A stretch of 46,980 bases of DNA from Methanotrichaceae archaeon (GTDB lineage Archaea; Halobacteriota; Methanosarcinia; Methanotrichales; Methanotrichaceae): positions 1 to 46,980 of the forward strand of contig JABLXE010000017.1 of the NCBI GenBank assembly GCA_013178225.1, in the 5' to 3' direction. Made by a program: the position numbers and the translations under genes. How positions within the stretch are numbered: position 1 is the first letter of the stretch; each line of letters opens with the position of its first letter. The notes beneath the pieces are model-generated. The model was not told the DNA's origin. It saw only the letters and a program-made list of their open reading frames with translations, and searched no databases. Shown piece by piece: positions 1 through 8,277 of this stretch.

Positions 1-486
1 AGTTCGCCAAGACCAGCGTCAGACAGGAAAAAACTCCCATCTCCACACTATGACTGTGCCGCAAACTGGAACTCGGCCCATCATCAAATCAGGGTCGCAG
101 CCTTTTGTTTCGCGGCGCCTTTTCGGCTCAATTGGGAATGCTTCCCAGGTATTTATAGTTTCCCATTGGGGAACCACCAGGGCCATTCGCACTGAGCCAC
201 CTTGCTTACGAGGCAATCCTATTTAAAGGTTTCCGTACCTCAATTGCCACAAATCGCACTTTTCGCGAGATGAGACACTTGATCCGGGTATCGCCTCTCC
301 GATGAGATCAGGACAGCACTTCAATCTAAGCATCCCTTTTGACTCATACTCATGCTGAAACGCAGGTGATGAGCAACGGGAAGCCCCTGTCGCATCGGCC
401 TCCTCACTACTAAGATGCAGATATTTAAACCTGGCGAGCATGGAGCTGGAACTCCGAAGCCGTTGTTCGCAATCGCCAAAGAGGCT
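1..486. other. Intergenic region with no confident gene
   Basis: This stretch lies downstream of the minus-strand phosphatase gene. On the minus strand two TATA-like elements are visible, at about 414-431 and 219-230. The first is followed by a strong GAGGAGG ribosome site at 399-407 and an ATG at 393-395, but that frame closes after 24 codons. The neighbouring frame around 223-340 contains Cys residues spaced like a small zinc ribbon, so a decayed small zinc-finger gene is possible. The second element precedes a 55-codon frame listed separately. Nothing else is recognisable. Confidence 0.5.
19..186 (-). CDS. Possible small protein, 55 residues, unknown
   Basis: This minus-strand frame starts at ATG 186 and follows a TATA-like element (219-230) and a GGTGG motif (197-201). 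It encodes 55 residues with two Cys residues and several Trp residues and no recognisable domain. Support is only positional: promoter-like DNA at roughly the right distance and an open frame. It may be a chance frame. I assign no function. Confidence 0.2.
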   Translation of the reverse strand: MALVVPQWETINTWEAFPIEPKRRRETKGCDPDLMMGRVPVCGTVIVWRWEFFPV

Positions 487-2568
487 TCACGCAGCATCCG
501 GCTTTTGCTTGACGATTACCAGAGCCAGATCCAAATCCTGCACCTGCTCTCCTACAAACGATCTGAAATCGGCCCCTACAGCCGCAACTATATCCGATGC
601 CGAAAGGTCCCTATGCTTCTTGACCAGGTTTATCAACCGCTCTATCCCAAACCGCTCTCCCTTCTCGTTCAGAGCCTCTATCACTCCATCGGAAAAAAGC
701 ACCAGGACATCCTCAGGTTGAAGAGGTATGCGCGTCGGCCGCTGATCCATTTTATCCAGCATCCCCAGAGCGATACCTCCGCCGCCCAGAGTATCCACCA
801 TTCCGCCGGAATCCACGATGAAAGGCAGACTGAATCCGGCATTGACATACTCCAGGGTGTGCTCCTGCGGATCGAGAAGTCCGTAAAAGCACTTCAAATG
901 CGCCCCTTTAGCATGTTCGTTGATGTTCGCGTTAAGATCGTACATGGCCAGGCCGGGGTCTGTCTTCTTCGAGGATGCCTTTATCAGAGCTTTGGCCATC
1001 ACCGCCAGCATTGCGGCCCGTGTTCCATCGCCATCCACCCCAGACATGGATAGCGCGATTTTATCCTCCATCGCGAAGATGTCGTAAAAGTCGAAGCCGC
1101 TTCCCTCGGAGGGTTGATAGAGTGCATGTACCTGATAGCCATCCACCACCGGCAGGTGCTCCGGGACCAGTTCGCGCTTTACTTCTTCTATCGATAGCCG
1201 GGACTTTCCGGTTCCTTCGCTCCTTAGCTTCTCAAATTTGTCCTGGAGACGAATCGCCGAAGACCTGAGATCCCTTGACAACACAATGAGGGCATCACCT
1301 ATCGGCGATAGCTCATCCAGAGACCTCAGCTGAATATCGAAATTCCCTCGCGACATTTTCGCCATAGCATCAACAATGGCATCCATCTGCCCATCGAGCC
1401 TCCGGTTCAATCGCAGTGTTATGGCCGCGACTATCAAGCCGGTCAGCAAGAACATCAACAAAAAGAGCATACCGGTCATGCTGAAGGCGCTATTCAGCCC
1501 GGATGTGGCGCTCTCAGCGACTTTCTTGATGCCGGAATCGATAAACTGAGCGGGAAGGCTCATGTCCTCTGCGGGGTATGCGACACCCAGAGTCCATCCG
1601 ACTGCTGGAAGCGGGGAAAAGGCCACGTAGATGTCGCCTTCCGGCAGGCCGACTATGGAGAAGCCGCTCTTGCCCTGCGACATTTCTTCAATCAGGCCCT
1701 GTATTTCGGTGTCGTTCTCTTCAGATAGATCGTCTGATGCCAGCAGATCGTTTACAGCTCCTTTAGGCCTGGATGCAGGCTGCATCACTATCTTTCCGGA
1801 ATTATCGATTATGAAAGGATAGCCTCTGCCGTGAGGTGACGAAATGTCGTTGTAAATAGGGGTCAACGAGACTTCCATACCTGCAATCCCGAAGAACTCA
1901 CCATCCCTGAAGATCGGCGTGGTGCAGGTTACATTCACAGGAGAATTTCCTGCGGTCGAAGGCTCACTCCAGACGGTTTTTTTCTTGGACTTGGCTATTA
2001 CGTAATTCTGCTGCCCTCTATAATCAAATGGGGCCGTCTTGGAGAGAGTTTCGTTGCCATAGGGCCAGGTGATGAGCACCCCATCGTCAGTTCCTACATA
2101 GGACTGCTGAATCGCGCGCTCTTGCTCCACGATCCCCTCCATTATGCGCGCAGGAACGCAAAGAGAGCGGATAGTCTCAGACCTTTCTTGAGCCACGCTC
2201 TCGCTGCTGTTGCCCAGCGGAGCTATCCACACCCCAGGTGGCTGTGGACAGTTTGCATCTTGATAGTTTCCTCCCGCATAATCCGCAACAATCTGATTCT
2301 CGGCCTCTATGCGCTTGAAGAACTCGTTATACTGATTGGCTAAGGCCACAGCCAGCTGAACCTGGTCGGCATCGGTTGATGCAACGTTTAGCGCTGAGCG
2401 GTTCAGCGTAGTGCTCAAATTCGTTATTTCGTCCTGAACCTGCTGATGTGCACGGTTCATCTCCATCATGGAAATCAGCCCGATGGAGGCCATGGGAATC
2501 AAAGCAAGCGCTAAAAGAAGCACCAATATCTTCTTTCCCAATCCATCCAAGTCGTCGATGCTCGGCAT
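487..2568 (-). CDS. Membrane sensor PP2C/SpoIIE-type serine phosphatase
   Basis: The 693-residue protein has a first membrane helix at about residues 12-33, then a roughly 320-residue extracellular part that resembles a double Cache (dCache) sensor. A second membrane helix at about 360-385, a HAMP-like linker to about 440 and a C-terminal SpoIIE/PP2C phosphatase domain (about 470-690) follow. The phosphatase part shows the expected acidic metal-site stretches, for example FYDIFAMEDK, MSGVDGDG and FSDGVIEALNEKGERFG. Bacterial relatives (RsbU type) dephosphorylate an anti-sigma antagonist, but no such partner, kinase or STAS protein is next to this gene, so the target here is unknown. A TATA-like element lies on the minus strand at about 2668-2681, which implies an untranslated leader of some 80 bases. 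The preceding gene is an exported peptidase. The sensor-phosphatase assignment is firm; the ligand and substrate are not known. Confidence 0.88.
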   Translation of the reverse strand: MPSIDDLDGLGKKILVLLLALALIPMASIGLISMMEMNRAHQQVQDEITNLSTTLNRSALNVASTDADQVQLAVALANQYNEFFKRIEAENQIVADYAGGNYQDANCPQPPGVWIAPLGNSSESVAQERSETIRSLCVPARIMEGIVEQERAIQQSYVGTDDGVLITWPYGNETLSKTAPFDYRGQQNYVIAKSKKKTVWSEPSTAGNSPVNVTCTTPIFRDGEFFGIAGMEVSLTPIYNDISSPHGRGYPFIIDNSGKIVMQPASRPKGAVNDLLASDDLSEENDTEIQGLIEEMSQGKSGFSIVGLPEGDIYVAFSPLPAVGWTLGVAYPAEDMSLPAQFIDSGIKKVAESATSGLNSAFSMTGMLFLLMFLLTGLIVAAITLRLNRRLDGQMDAIVDAMAKMSRGNFDIQLRSLDELSPIGDALIVLSRDLRSSAIRLQDKFEKLRSEGTGKSRLSIEEVKRELVPEHLPVVDGYQVHALYQPSEGSGFDFYDIFAMEDKIALSMSGVDGDGTRAAMLAVMAKALIKASSKKTDPGLAMYDLNANINEHAKGAHLKCFYGLLDPQEHTLEYVNAGFSLPFIVDSGGMVDTLGGGGIALGMLDKMDQRPTRIPLQPEDVLVLFSDGVIEALNEKGERFGIERLINLVKKHRDLSASDIVAAVGADFRSFVGEQVQDLDLALVIVKQKPDAA

Positions 2569-2950
2569 ATTCTAAGCGCGATTTTGTTTTCAAGGCGTTT
2601 CTTTCCCGGTTTGCCCCCATCCTGTGGCTTGCCGATCGGGAGGTCATTTCACTTGCTGATGGATTGACCTGATGATATAAACTCCTTTTCTGCTTGAAAA
2701 TTTCCGGGGATCTTGCTTTACCTTCGAGGGGCCCGTCGACACATGGTATGCGCGACCAGAAATATGGGAATTATAACAGGGAACCATAGGAACCCGAAAT
2801 ATGATATCTGGCGCCTGCGCCATATTGCTCGCAGCCGGAATGACCGAGCAGCACTTCGCAAAAGAGAGCATTTGCGCTTTATGATCCTGAAGTTTTCCAA
2901 AAAAGCCGAGGAGGGGCCAGAGGATCCGCTTTTTCCCGGATCATGGCTGC
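2569..2950. other. Intergenic: terminator and promoter DNA, no gene
   Basis: The region between the two minus-strand genes holds a hairpin and T-run just after the peptidase stop (listed separately). It also has an inverted repeat TGGCGC-CT-GCGCCA near 2809-2822 and, at about 2668-2681 on the minus strand, a TATA-like element for the phosphatase gene. Short open frames here have no ribosome site and no recognisable product, so I call no gene. Confidence 0.5.
2896..2942 (-). terminator. Putative terminator after M13 peptidase gene
   Basis: On the minus strand, directly after the peptidase stop codon, GATCCG and CGGATC (2937-2942 and 2923-2928) form a six-base-pair stem around an A-rich loop. 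A run of six T residues follows at about 2899-2904. The T-run is some 20 bases from the stem, so this is a weaker match than a classical intrinsic terminator. Confidence 0.4.
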
Positions 2951-5053
2951 CTACCAGATTACCGGCCTCTGATCCTCCTGCCGGTACAGCCGATCGCCGG
3001 GCGAGATCTCGGGGAACGCCTGGTAGAACTCGGGCACATTGAACAGTGCACCATTCACTCTGAACCTTGTTGGCGAGTGCGGATCGGTCAACACCAGCGT
3101 CCTCAGCTTTTCGTCCTTTATGGATTCTCTCCAAATTTGCGCGTAGCTCATGAAGAACCTCTGGTCACCGCTCAAGCCGTCGATCTTCTCGGGCTCTTCC
3201 TTCAACGATATGCGGTAAGCCTGATAGGACATGGTCAGGCCGCCGAAGTCGGCGATGTTCTCACCCAAAGTCAGATTGCCATTAACGTAAAGGTCCGGCA
3301 GCGCCTCGAAATTGCTGTACTCCTCGACCAGGATTCGAGTGCTTTGATTAAAACGATCGGAGTCTTCCTGCGTCCACCAGTCAGTCAGGTTTCCATCACG
3401 ATCGTACTGCCTTCCCTGATCATCGAAGCCGTGAATCATCTCATGCCCGATCACCACTCCGATAGCCCCGTAGTTGACGGCATCATCCGCATCCCGGTTG
3501 AAGAAGGGCGGCTGAAGAATTCCCGCCGGGAAGACTATGGTGTTCTTCATGGGGTCGTTGTAGGCGTTCACCGCCTGAGGCGGCATGAACCATGCATCGC
3601 GATCTACCGGCTTTCCGACCTTATCCAATCCATAGTTGCCGTGCTCGAACTCGAATCGTCCGGCCCGAAGAACGTTCATCACATAGGAGTCGTTCTTCAC
3701 GACCAGCCCCGAGAAGTCTCTCCACTTATCGGGATAGCCGACCTTCACGTCCATCGTGTCCAGCTTCTCCAGCGCTTTTTCCTTGGTTGAATCCTCCATC
3801 CAGGTGAGATTTTGCAGACGGTATCTGAAGGCTTTCTTCAGGTTGGCCACCATATCGATCATTCTGGCCTTCGACTCCCAATCGAAGTATTTCTGCACAT
3901 AGAGCTGCCCTATGGGCTCGCCGAGGAAAGAGGTCTCGGTCTTGAGAACCCTCTTCCAGCGCGGCTCCATCTGCTCCTGCCCGTTCAGCTTTCGGAAATT
4001 GAAATCGAAAGACTCGTTCTCGAAGCTTGAGCTGAGATAGGGAGCTGTGGCCGAAATCAGTTTCCAGCGCAGGAACGTCTTCCAGTCTGCCAGGTCCTCA
4101 TCCTGCATCATGGCACCGAGTTCCTTTACGAAAGGCGGATTCATGACGTTGATCTCCCGGATCTCGGGATGGCCGATGTTCACGACAAAGGCCTTCCAGT
4201 CATATCCCGGGGCAAAGGAGGACAGCTCATCGAGGGTCATCCTGTTGTAGGTCTTCAAAGGGTCTCTGTTCTCGACGTTGGTGAAGGAGGCATTGGCCAG
4301 CCGGGTCTCCATTCTCATGATGGTCCGGGCGTTGTCCTGGGCAACCTCGGGCGCATCTCCAAGCAGGATGAACATTCTGGCCACATGCTCGAGATAATCA
4401 TCTCTGGTCTTGATGGAGTCGTTGTCCATCCGGAAGTAAAAGTCTCTGTCAGGCAGCCCGAGCCCGCTCTGGAAGAGCGTGGCCATCATCATTTTGCTGT
4501 TCTTCGGATCCGAATCTGCGAACAAAGCGAAGAACGGATCGATGATATAGTAGCCCAGGAGACGCGCTGAGACATTCTGAACATCGGCCACCGTCGATAT
4601 ATTATCTATCCGGGAGATCTCGTCTTCCAGGGGCCCAATGTCCTGAAATTCGAGCGCGGCAGTGTCCAGCCCCACCCTGTAAAACTCGCCTATCATCTGC
4701 TCCGTGCTCCCCTCCTCTGCAGCAGTGTTGTTCTTCGCAGCCTCGACCAGCTCCCGGACCTGTTCATCGGTCCGGTCTCGAACCACCCGGAATTCGCCGT
4801 AGCTCGACTTATCCGGAGGAACGGGGTGGCTATCGATCCATCCGCCGTTGACATATTCGTAAAATTCGTCTCCCGGCCGGACGGATAGGTTCATGTTGGC
4901 GGGATCAAATATTCTCGTGTCATTATGATTACCAGACGTTTCATCGTCTGAGGCGGCCATATGAATTCCATAGGCTGCACAGATCAATAGAATTAGCAGA
5001 ATTGGTCTGAGGGACTTCTGCCTCAGCCCTGAGATCAGGTTCGGTTTCGTAAT
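2951..5053 (-). CDS. Exported M13-family zinc metallopeptidase (neprilysin/PepO type)
   Basis: This is a complete M13 peptidase of about 700 residues, the usual length for the family. It has the zinc motif HEMIH (H537, E538, H541 in this numbering), the third ligand in the motif GENIAD (E598, with D602), and the conserved NAYNDP and FPAGILQPPFF segments before the active site. Family members cut peptides outside the cytoplasm. The start is unusual. The first ordinary start codon (TTG at 4987) would leave a truncated signal peptide with no ribosome site. In the same frame, 22 codons upstream, an ATT codon at 5051-5053 lies four bases after GGAGGAGG (5058-5065) and 40 bases after a TATA element. 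Starting there gives a basic N-terminus, the hydrophobic stretch PILLILLICAAYG and a plausible cleavage site near HMAAS. The family call is firm; the ATT start is an inference. Confidence 0.93.
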   Translation of the reverse strand: MTKPNLISGLRQKSLRPILLILLICAAYGIHMAASDDETSGNHNDTRIFDPANMNLSVRPGDEFYEYVNGGWIDSHPVPPDKSSYGEFRVVRDRTDEQVRELVEAAKNNTAAEEGSTEQMIGEFYRVGLDTAALEFQDIGPLEDEISRIDNISTVADVQNVSARLLGYYIIDPFFALFADSDPKNSKMMMATLFQSGLGLPDRDFYFRMDNDSIKTRDDYLEHVARMFILLGDAPEVAQDNARTIMRMETRLANASFTNVENRDPLKTYNRMTLDELSSFAPGYDWKAFVVNIGHPEIREINVMNPPFVKELGAMMQDEDLADWKTFLRWKLISATAPYLSSSFENESFDFNFRKLNGQEQMEPRWKRVLKTETSFLGEPIGQLYVQKYFDWESKARMIDMVANLKKAFRYRLQNLTWMEDSTKEKALEKLDTMDVKVGYPDKWRDFSGLVVKNDSYVMNVLRAGRFEFEHGNYGLDKVGKPVDRDAWFMPPQAVNAYNDPMKNTIVFPAGILQPPFFNRDADDAVNYGAIGVVIGHEMIHGFDDQGRQYDRDGNLTDWWTQEDSDRFNQSTRILVEEYSNFEALPDLYVNGNLTLGENIADFGGLTMSYQAYRISLKEEPEKIDGLSGDQRFFMSYAQIWRESIKDEKLRTLVLTDPHSPTRFRVNGALFNVPEFYQAFPEISPGDRLYRQEDQRPVIW

Positions 5054-5086
5054 ATTGCCTCCTCCAGAAACCGAAAACCCAATCTT

Positions 5087-5100
5087 CCTTTATATCTTTT
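5087..5100 (-). promoter_or_regulatory. TATA box of the M13 peptidase gene
   Basis: AAAAGATATAAAGG on the minus strand is a good archaeal TATA element. Transcription would begin near 5068, just before the GGAGGAGG ribosome site at 5058-5065. That leaves a leader of about 15 bases if translation starts at 5053. Confidence 0.6.
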
Positions 5101-5354
5101 TTGAAGAATTATAGCATTGATTATTCCAGGGGTTGCACCTCGGGACGAAGAGACGTTAGCGCACCCGGATCTTGGCTTTGGACGTGACCAATCAATCCTG
5201 CTTGTTTCGCGAAGATTTGAGCATTGTTTTTTCATTTCACGTTCCTGGGCTAAAATCCCCGGGCTCTAACAACAGCATGACAGAAGCGCTCGCATTCATG
5301 CCGCGTTTATCCTCAGGCTTCAAATGCCGGGAAGAAGGGCCGGCCCGACTTGCC

Positions 5355-5380
5355 AAAAAAGCTGGGAGGCACATGCCTCC
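5355..5380 (-). terminator. Hairpin plus T-run terminator
   Basis: On the minus strand GGAGGCA and TGCCTCC (5374-5380 and 5365-5371) are perfectly complementary with a two-base loop. CAGC and then six T residues (5355-5360) follow. It lies 44 bases after the stop of the 104-residue protein gene and is a good intrinsic-type terminator candidate for it. Confidence 0.6.
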
Positions 5381-5423
5381 TGCTACCCTAAGCAGGGCAT
5401 ATCACTAGCCATGGACCGCATTT

Positions 5424-5738
5424 TTACTCTGAATCGTTCTCCTGCCAGCAACCCCGACATCCTTCCGCCATCTCCTGAGCGCTCTGCTGCTCTGCCTGAT
5501 GGAACAGGTTGCAGCGCAAGAGACCAGAGAAGAAGACACCGGCCAGCAGGGCGTGCTCTTGGGGCATATCTGAAAGCGCCGCCTTGATCTGCTCCTTGGC
5601 CGCCTCTTCGTCTTGCGCCTCGGGATTGAAAAATAGCTTCTTGGTTAAGTCTCCGGTCTTCATCATCTCCTCTGGAGTTATATCGAAGATTCCGCAGACG
5701 ATCTCAAGGACGACAGATTCCGCACCGGGTTCGAACAT
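5424..5738 (-). CDS. Hypothetical acidic protein, 104 residues
   Basis: I do not recognise this 104-residue, probably soluble protein. It is acidic and looks mostly helical, with one short hydrophobic stretch (LLAGVFFSGLLRC, about residues 65-77) and Cys residues at about 15, 76, 94 and 97. There is no signal peptide. The start is ATG 5738. A convincing minus-strand terminator follows its stop, which supports it as a real transcription unit. Neighbours on both sides are on separate promoters and give no hint of function. Confidence 0.55.
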   Translation of the reverse strand: MFEPGAESVVLEIVCGIFDITPEEMMKTGDLTKKLFFNPEAQDEEAAKEQIKAALSDMPQEHALLAGVFFSGLLRCNLFHQAEQQSAQEMAEGCRGCWQENDSE

Positions 5739-5910
5739 GACTCAGCTTTTGCGAGCGCATGATGAAAAAGGTTTGGGTAATCGGCCTAATTTCTGCTATT
5801 CTCCTAATGTCGCTGACATTCTAAATGTGCAGAGTCAAAAAACTTACATAATTGGCTGAAGAATAAATTGACCAAGATCAGCCGATTTTCAGAGCCCTGC
5901 TTTGCAGTCA

Positions 5911-5920
5911 AAGATATAAA
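5911..5920 (+). promoter_or_regulatory. TATA box of the 30-residue membrane protein
   Basis: AAGATATAAA is centred about 28 bases before ATG 5945. At archaeal TATA-to-start-site spacing this puts the transcript start at or within a few bases of the ATG, so the message is probably leaderless. Confidence 0.55.
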
Positions 5921-5944
5921 CCAGTACCGCTGAACGGTCCTCTC

Positions 5945-6037
5945 ATGGAACTGTCAGTCATCATCTTCTACGTCATGCTGTTCTTGATAGCCTTTATGAT
6001 CGCCAGAATCCTGATGAAGATCATTCGCGGCTACTGA
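5945..6037 (+). CDS. Small single-span membrane protein, 30 residues
   Basis: The 30-codon frame MELSVIIFYVMLFLIAFMIA continues to end in RGY before a TGA stop. It encodes one strongly hydrophobic helix of about 20 residues followed by a short basic tail (R21, K25, R28), which predicts an N-out, C-in membrane protein. A clean TATA element stands 28 bases upstream, and the next gene has its own promoter, so this looks like an independent leaderless gene. I know of no family for it. It is below the length cut-off of most gene callers. Confidence 0.5.
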   Translation: MELSVIIFYVMLFLIAFMIARILMKIIRGY

Positions 6038-6058
6038 TCCGGTTTTCGGCTGGCAGGC

Positions 6059-6066
6059 TTTATATG
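6059..6066 (+). promoter_or_regulatory. TATA box of the nucleotidyltransferase gene
   Basis: TTTATATG is centred about 28 bases before ATG 6090 with no ribosome site between, which suggests a leaderless transcript. Confidence 0.5.
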
Positions 6067-6089
6067 CGACGCCAGCATTACTCCATGTC

Positions 6090-7358
6090 ATGTTTCCCCA
6101 AGTCCTTGCAACAGTAGGCGGCTCGGGCACCAGGCTGTACCCCTTAACACTCGACCAGCCCAAGCCCCTAGTGGAGCTCTGTGACACCGCGATAATCGCC
6201 ATTCTCTTCCGATTGCTGGCCAGCCAGGGCTGCAGGAGGTTCATCCTGGGAAGCAAAGGGGCCAACAATACCCTCAACCTCAGCAACTACTTCAAGGCCG
6301 GGGAGGGCTTCTTCAAACGCCTGGGCATCAGCGATCACGAGGACTTCTGCTACCAGCCGCTCTATGACGATAAGGGCAGCGCAGACTCCCTGCGATACTG
6401 CATGAACTATTTCGATATAAACGACGATCTTCTGGTGGTATCCGGGGACAACCTGATCGACATCGACCTGTCAGACTTCGTAGCCTTCCACCAAAAACAC
6501 AAGCCTCTTCTGACCGTCGCCCTAAAGGAGATGGGCCCTGAAGAGAACCTTTCGTCATACGGTGTCGCCGACATCGATCGCGATATGCGCATCAGGGGCT
6601 TTGTCGAGAAGCCGAAAACCGGCACAGAGCCCAGCAGGATGATCAACACCGCCTTCTATCTCTTCTCCCCGCAAATTCGCGAAGTTCTATCAGACATGGG
6701 CGACTCCGCTCGCGATATTGGCGGAGACCTCATACCCTATCTCACCGAAAACGGCTATGCCGTCTACGGCTATCCCATCCACGGCTACTGGATAGATATC
6801 GGCACTCCAGAGAGGCTTCACCAGGCAGCCATGGACTGCCTCTCTGGCCATGTCAGGCACTTCGACCGCAAATACGAATACCGTCCGGGCCAGTGGATTC
6901 ACCCCAGCACCCTTGACAAGATTGAAGGCCTGCTGGGCAGTGGAGAGATCGAACTTCGTGGAAATGTGTCAATAGGACGCAACTGCTGCATCGAGAAGGG
7001 AGTGGTGATCGAAGACTCCCACGTCGGACATACCAGCATAATTGAGCGCGGCGTTGAGGTCAGGAAGAGCATGATCATGTGCTTTTCCAACATCAGGCAT
7101 AAGGCTGTAATCAACCGGGCAGTAGTCGGGCGCCATTCGACCATTGAAGAACACTGCATTCTCAACGCCGACCAGCCTCAATGCAACGGTCGCATCCCGG
7201 TGGTGGGCGAGAACGTGGTCCTGCCGGCAGACTCTATGGTTGGACCAGGAACGCGAGTGGCACCGCTCAAACACAGCCATGCCATCCTGGCAACGGGCCG
7301 GTTCGTGCAGCTGGGAACCGACGACAGAAATATCTATTTCACAGAAAAGTCGCGTTGA
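6090..7358 (+). CDS. Sugar-1-phosphate nucleotidyltransferase with beta-helix C-terminus
   Basis: The 422-residue protein has an N-terminal nucleotidyltransferase domain (residues 1 to about 240) with the nucleotide-binding signature GGSGTRLYPLT at 10-20. It also has the sugar-binding motifs GDNLIDID and FVEKPKTG. A C-terminal part rich in hexapeptide-like repeats (about 255-400; GNVSIGRNCCIEKGVVIEDS is typical) should form a left-handed beta-helix. Enzymes of this layout join a sugar-1-phosphate to an NTP for cell-surface glycans; mannose or glucose/glucosamine type cannot be told apart here. The first signature position reads TVGG rather than the usual LAGG. The gene has its own TATA element and runs convergently, three bases apart, into the gene at 7362-7685. 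Confidence 0.85.
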   Translation: MFPQVLATVGGSGTRLYPLTLDQPKPLVELCDTAIIAILFRLLASQGCRRFILGSKGANNTLNLSNYFKAGEGFFKRLGISDHEDFCYQPLYDDKGSADSLRYCMNYFDINDDLLVVSGDNLIDIDLSDFVAFHQKHKPLLTVALKEMGPEENLSSYGVADIDRDMRIRGFVEKPKTGTEPSRMINTAFYLFSPQIREVLSDMGDSARDIGGDLIPYLTENGYAVYGYPIHGYWIDIGTPERLHQAAMDCLSGHVRHFDRKYEYRPGQWIHPSTLDKIEGLLGSGEIELRGNVSIGRNCCIEKGVVIEDSHVGHTSIIERGVEVRKSMIMCFSNIRHKAVINRAVVGRHSTIEEHCILNADQPQCNGRIPVVGENVVLPADSMVGPGTRVAPLKHSHAILATGRFVQLGTDDRNIYFTEKSR

Positions 7359-7361
7359 GCG

Positions 7362-7685
7362 CTACCAGTAGCGCTCCCAAACCCCATCGGTTTTTCGAAT
7401 CTTGTAGGTATTGCCGTTTTCCAGCAGGAAATTCTGCAGCTCGTCAGCGCTCTTGAAGAACCGCTTATCCCTCAGATTGTCATAGATATCCTCAGTAGTA
7501 AAGCCCTTCAGGTCGCCCTTGCTATAGACGATCCTCTCAATGGTGTAATAGATATCGTCATATTTCCGCATGGGGTAAGTCCACTCGGCGAACTTCATCC
7601 TCGTCACCTTCAGGTTCCGTTGAGCCCTGGGCAGATAAGAATCTTTCGAATGGACAGCCTTTTCAACTTTTTCCGCAAACGACAT
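7362..7685 (-). CDS. Conserved-looking hypothetical protein, 107 residues
   Basis: I do not recognise a named family. The protein is 107 residues, basic, probably soluble and helical, with many aromatic residues (KYDDIYYTIERIVYS, NTYKIRKTDGVWERYW). It has no signal peptide or membrane segment. The start ATG at 7685 lies five bases from the divergent uracil-DNA glycosylase gene, so the two promoters overlap or one of the genes begins further in. The stop is three bases from the convergent nucleotidyltransferase gene. Tight packing on both sides and normal composition support it as real. Confidence 0.65.
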   Translation of the reverse strand: MSFAEKVEKAVHSKDSYLPRAQRNLKVTRMKFAEWTYPMRKYDDIYYTIERIVYSKGDLKGFTTEDIYDNLRDKRFFKSADELQNFLLENGNTYKIRKTDGVWERYW

Positions 7686-7690
7686 GCTCG

Positions 7691-8242
7691 ATGGACATGA
7701 TTTCCCTGGCCGAAAGTATCGCCTCTTGCACCCTTTGCGATCTATCTCAATCTCGCACCCGCGCGGTTCCAGGAGAGGGGCCGACAGAAGCCGAAATATT
7801 CCTGGTTGGCGAAGCGCCGGGAAGAGACGAGGACGCCACCGGCAGGCCGTTTGTGGGGCGGGCCGGAAAACTGCTGGACCGGGCGCTTGATGATGCTGGG
7901 ATCAAGCGCTCTCAGGCTTTCATCACCAGCGTGGTCAAATGCCGCCCGCCGAAGAACAGACGACCGAACAAACGGGAGATGCAAACCTGCCTCCCTTATC
8001 TGCGCCAGCAGATCCAGCTGGTCAATCCGAAAGTCATCTGTCTCATGGGCAATGTGGCCAGCTCCGCGCTGCTGGGAAAGCAGGGCATCACCGCTCTGCG
8101 GGGCCAGGTCTTCGAAGGTCGCTATCTCGTAACCTACCACCCCGCGGCCGTGCTTCGCAACCCGAACCGCTGGGAGGAATTCGTATCCGACCTCAAGATA
8201 GCGAAGGATTTCCGGCCCGGAAAGCCGGACAAGCTCGGTTGA
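7691..8242 (+). CDS. Family-4 uracil-DNA glycosylase with iron-sulfur cluster
   Basis: This 183-residue enzyme removes uracil from DNA in base-excision repair. It has the family-4 active-site motif GEAPGRDED (about 40-48) and the second motif HPAAVLRNP (about 150-158). The four cysteines C13, C16, C84 and C100 match the pattern that binds a 4Fe-4S cluster. The length is typical for archaeal and thermophilic family-4 enzymes. ATG 7691 is used because the first Cys pair lies only 12 residues in; an ATG six bases later in the same frame is an alternative. It is divergent from the 107-residue protein gene. Confidence 0.93.
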   Translation: MDMISLAESIASCTLCDLSQSRTRAVPGEGPTEAEIFLVGEAPGRDEDATGRPFVGRAGKLLDRALDDAGIKRSQAFITSVVKCRPPKNRRPNKREMQTCLPYLRQQIQLVNPKVICLMGNVASSALLGKQGITALRGQVFEGRYLVTYHPAAVLRNPNRWEEFVSDLKIAKDFRPGKPDKLG

Positions 8243-8277
8243 GAAAAACCTGATCCAGAATGCAGGCCGGTAGAAGA

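Larger units (their letters stand above)
5054..5423. other. Intergenic: promoter and terminator DNA, no gene
   Basis: The region holds the peptidase promoter at its left end and the terminator of the 104-residue protein gene at its right end. The rest, about 5105-5350, shows no frame with a ribosome site or recognisable product on either strand. A 66-codon minus-strand frame that reads through the peptidase promoter looks fortuitous. Confidence 0.5.

Noticed and set aside
320-330. In-frame TGA in the possible zinc-finger frame as a selenocysteine codon
   Set aside because: No SECIS-like hairpin is visible, the frame has a second early stop, and this group of methanogens is not known for selenoproteins. 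A decayed gene or chance is simpler.
3077-3790. 237-codon plus-strand frame opposite the M13 peptidase
   Set aside because: It is antisense to the zinc-site region of a conserved enzyme, with no promoter or ribosome site.
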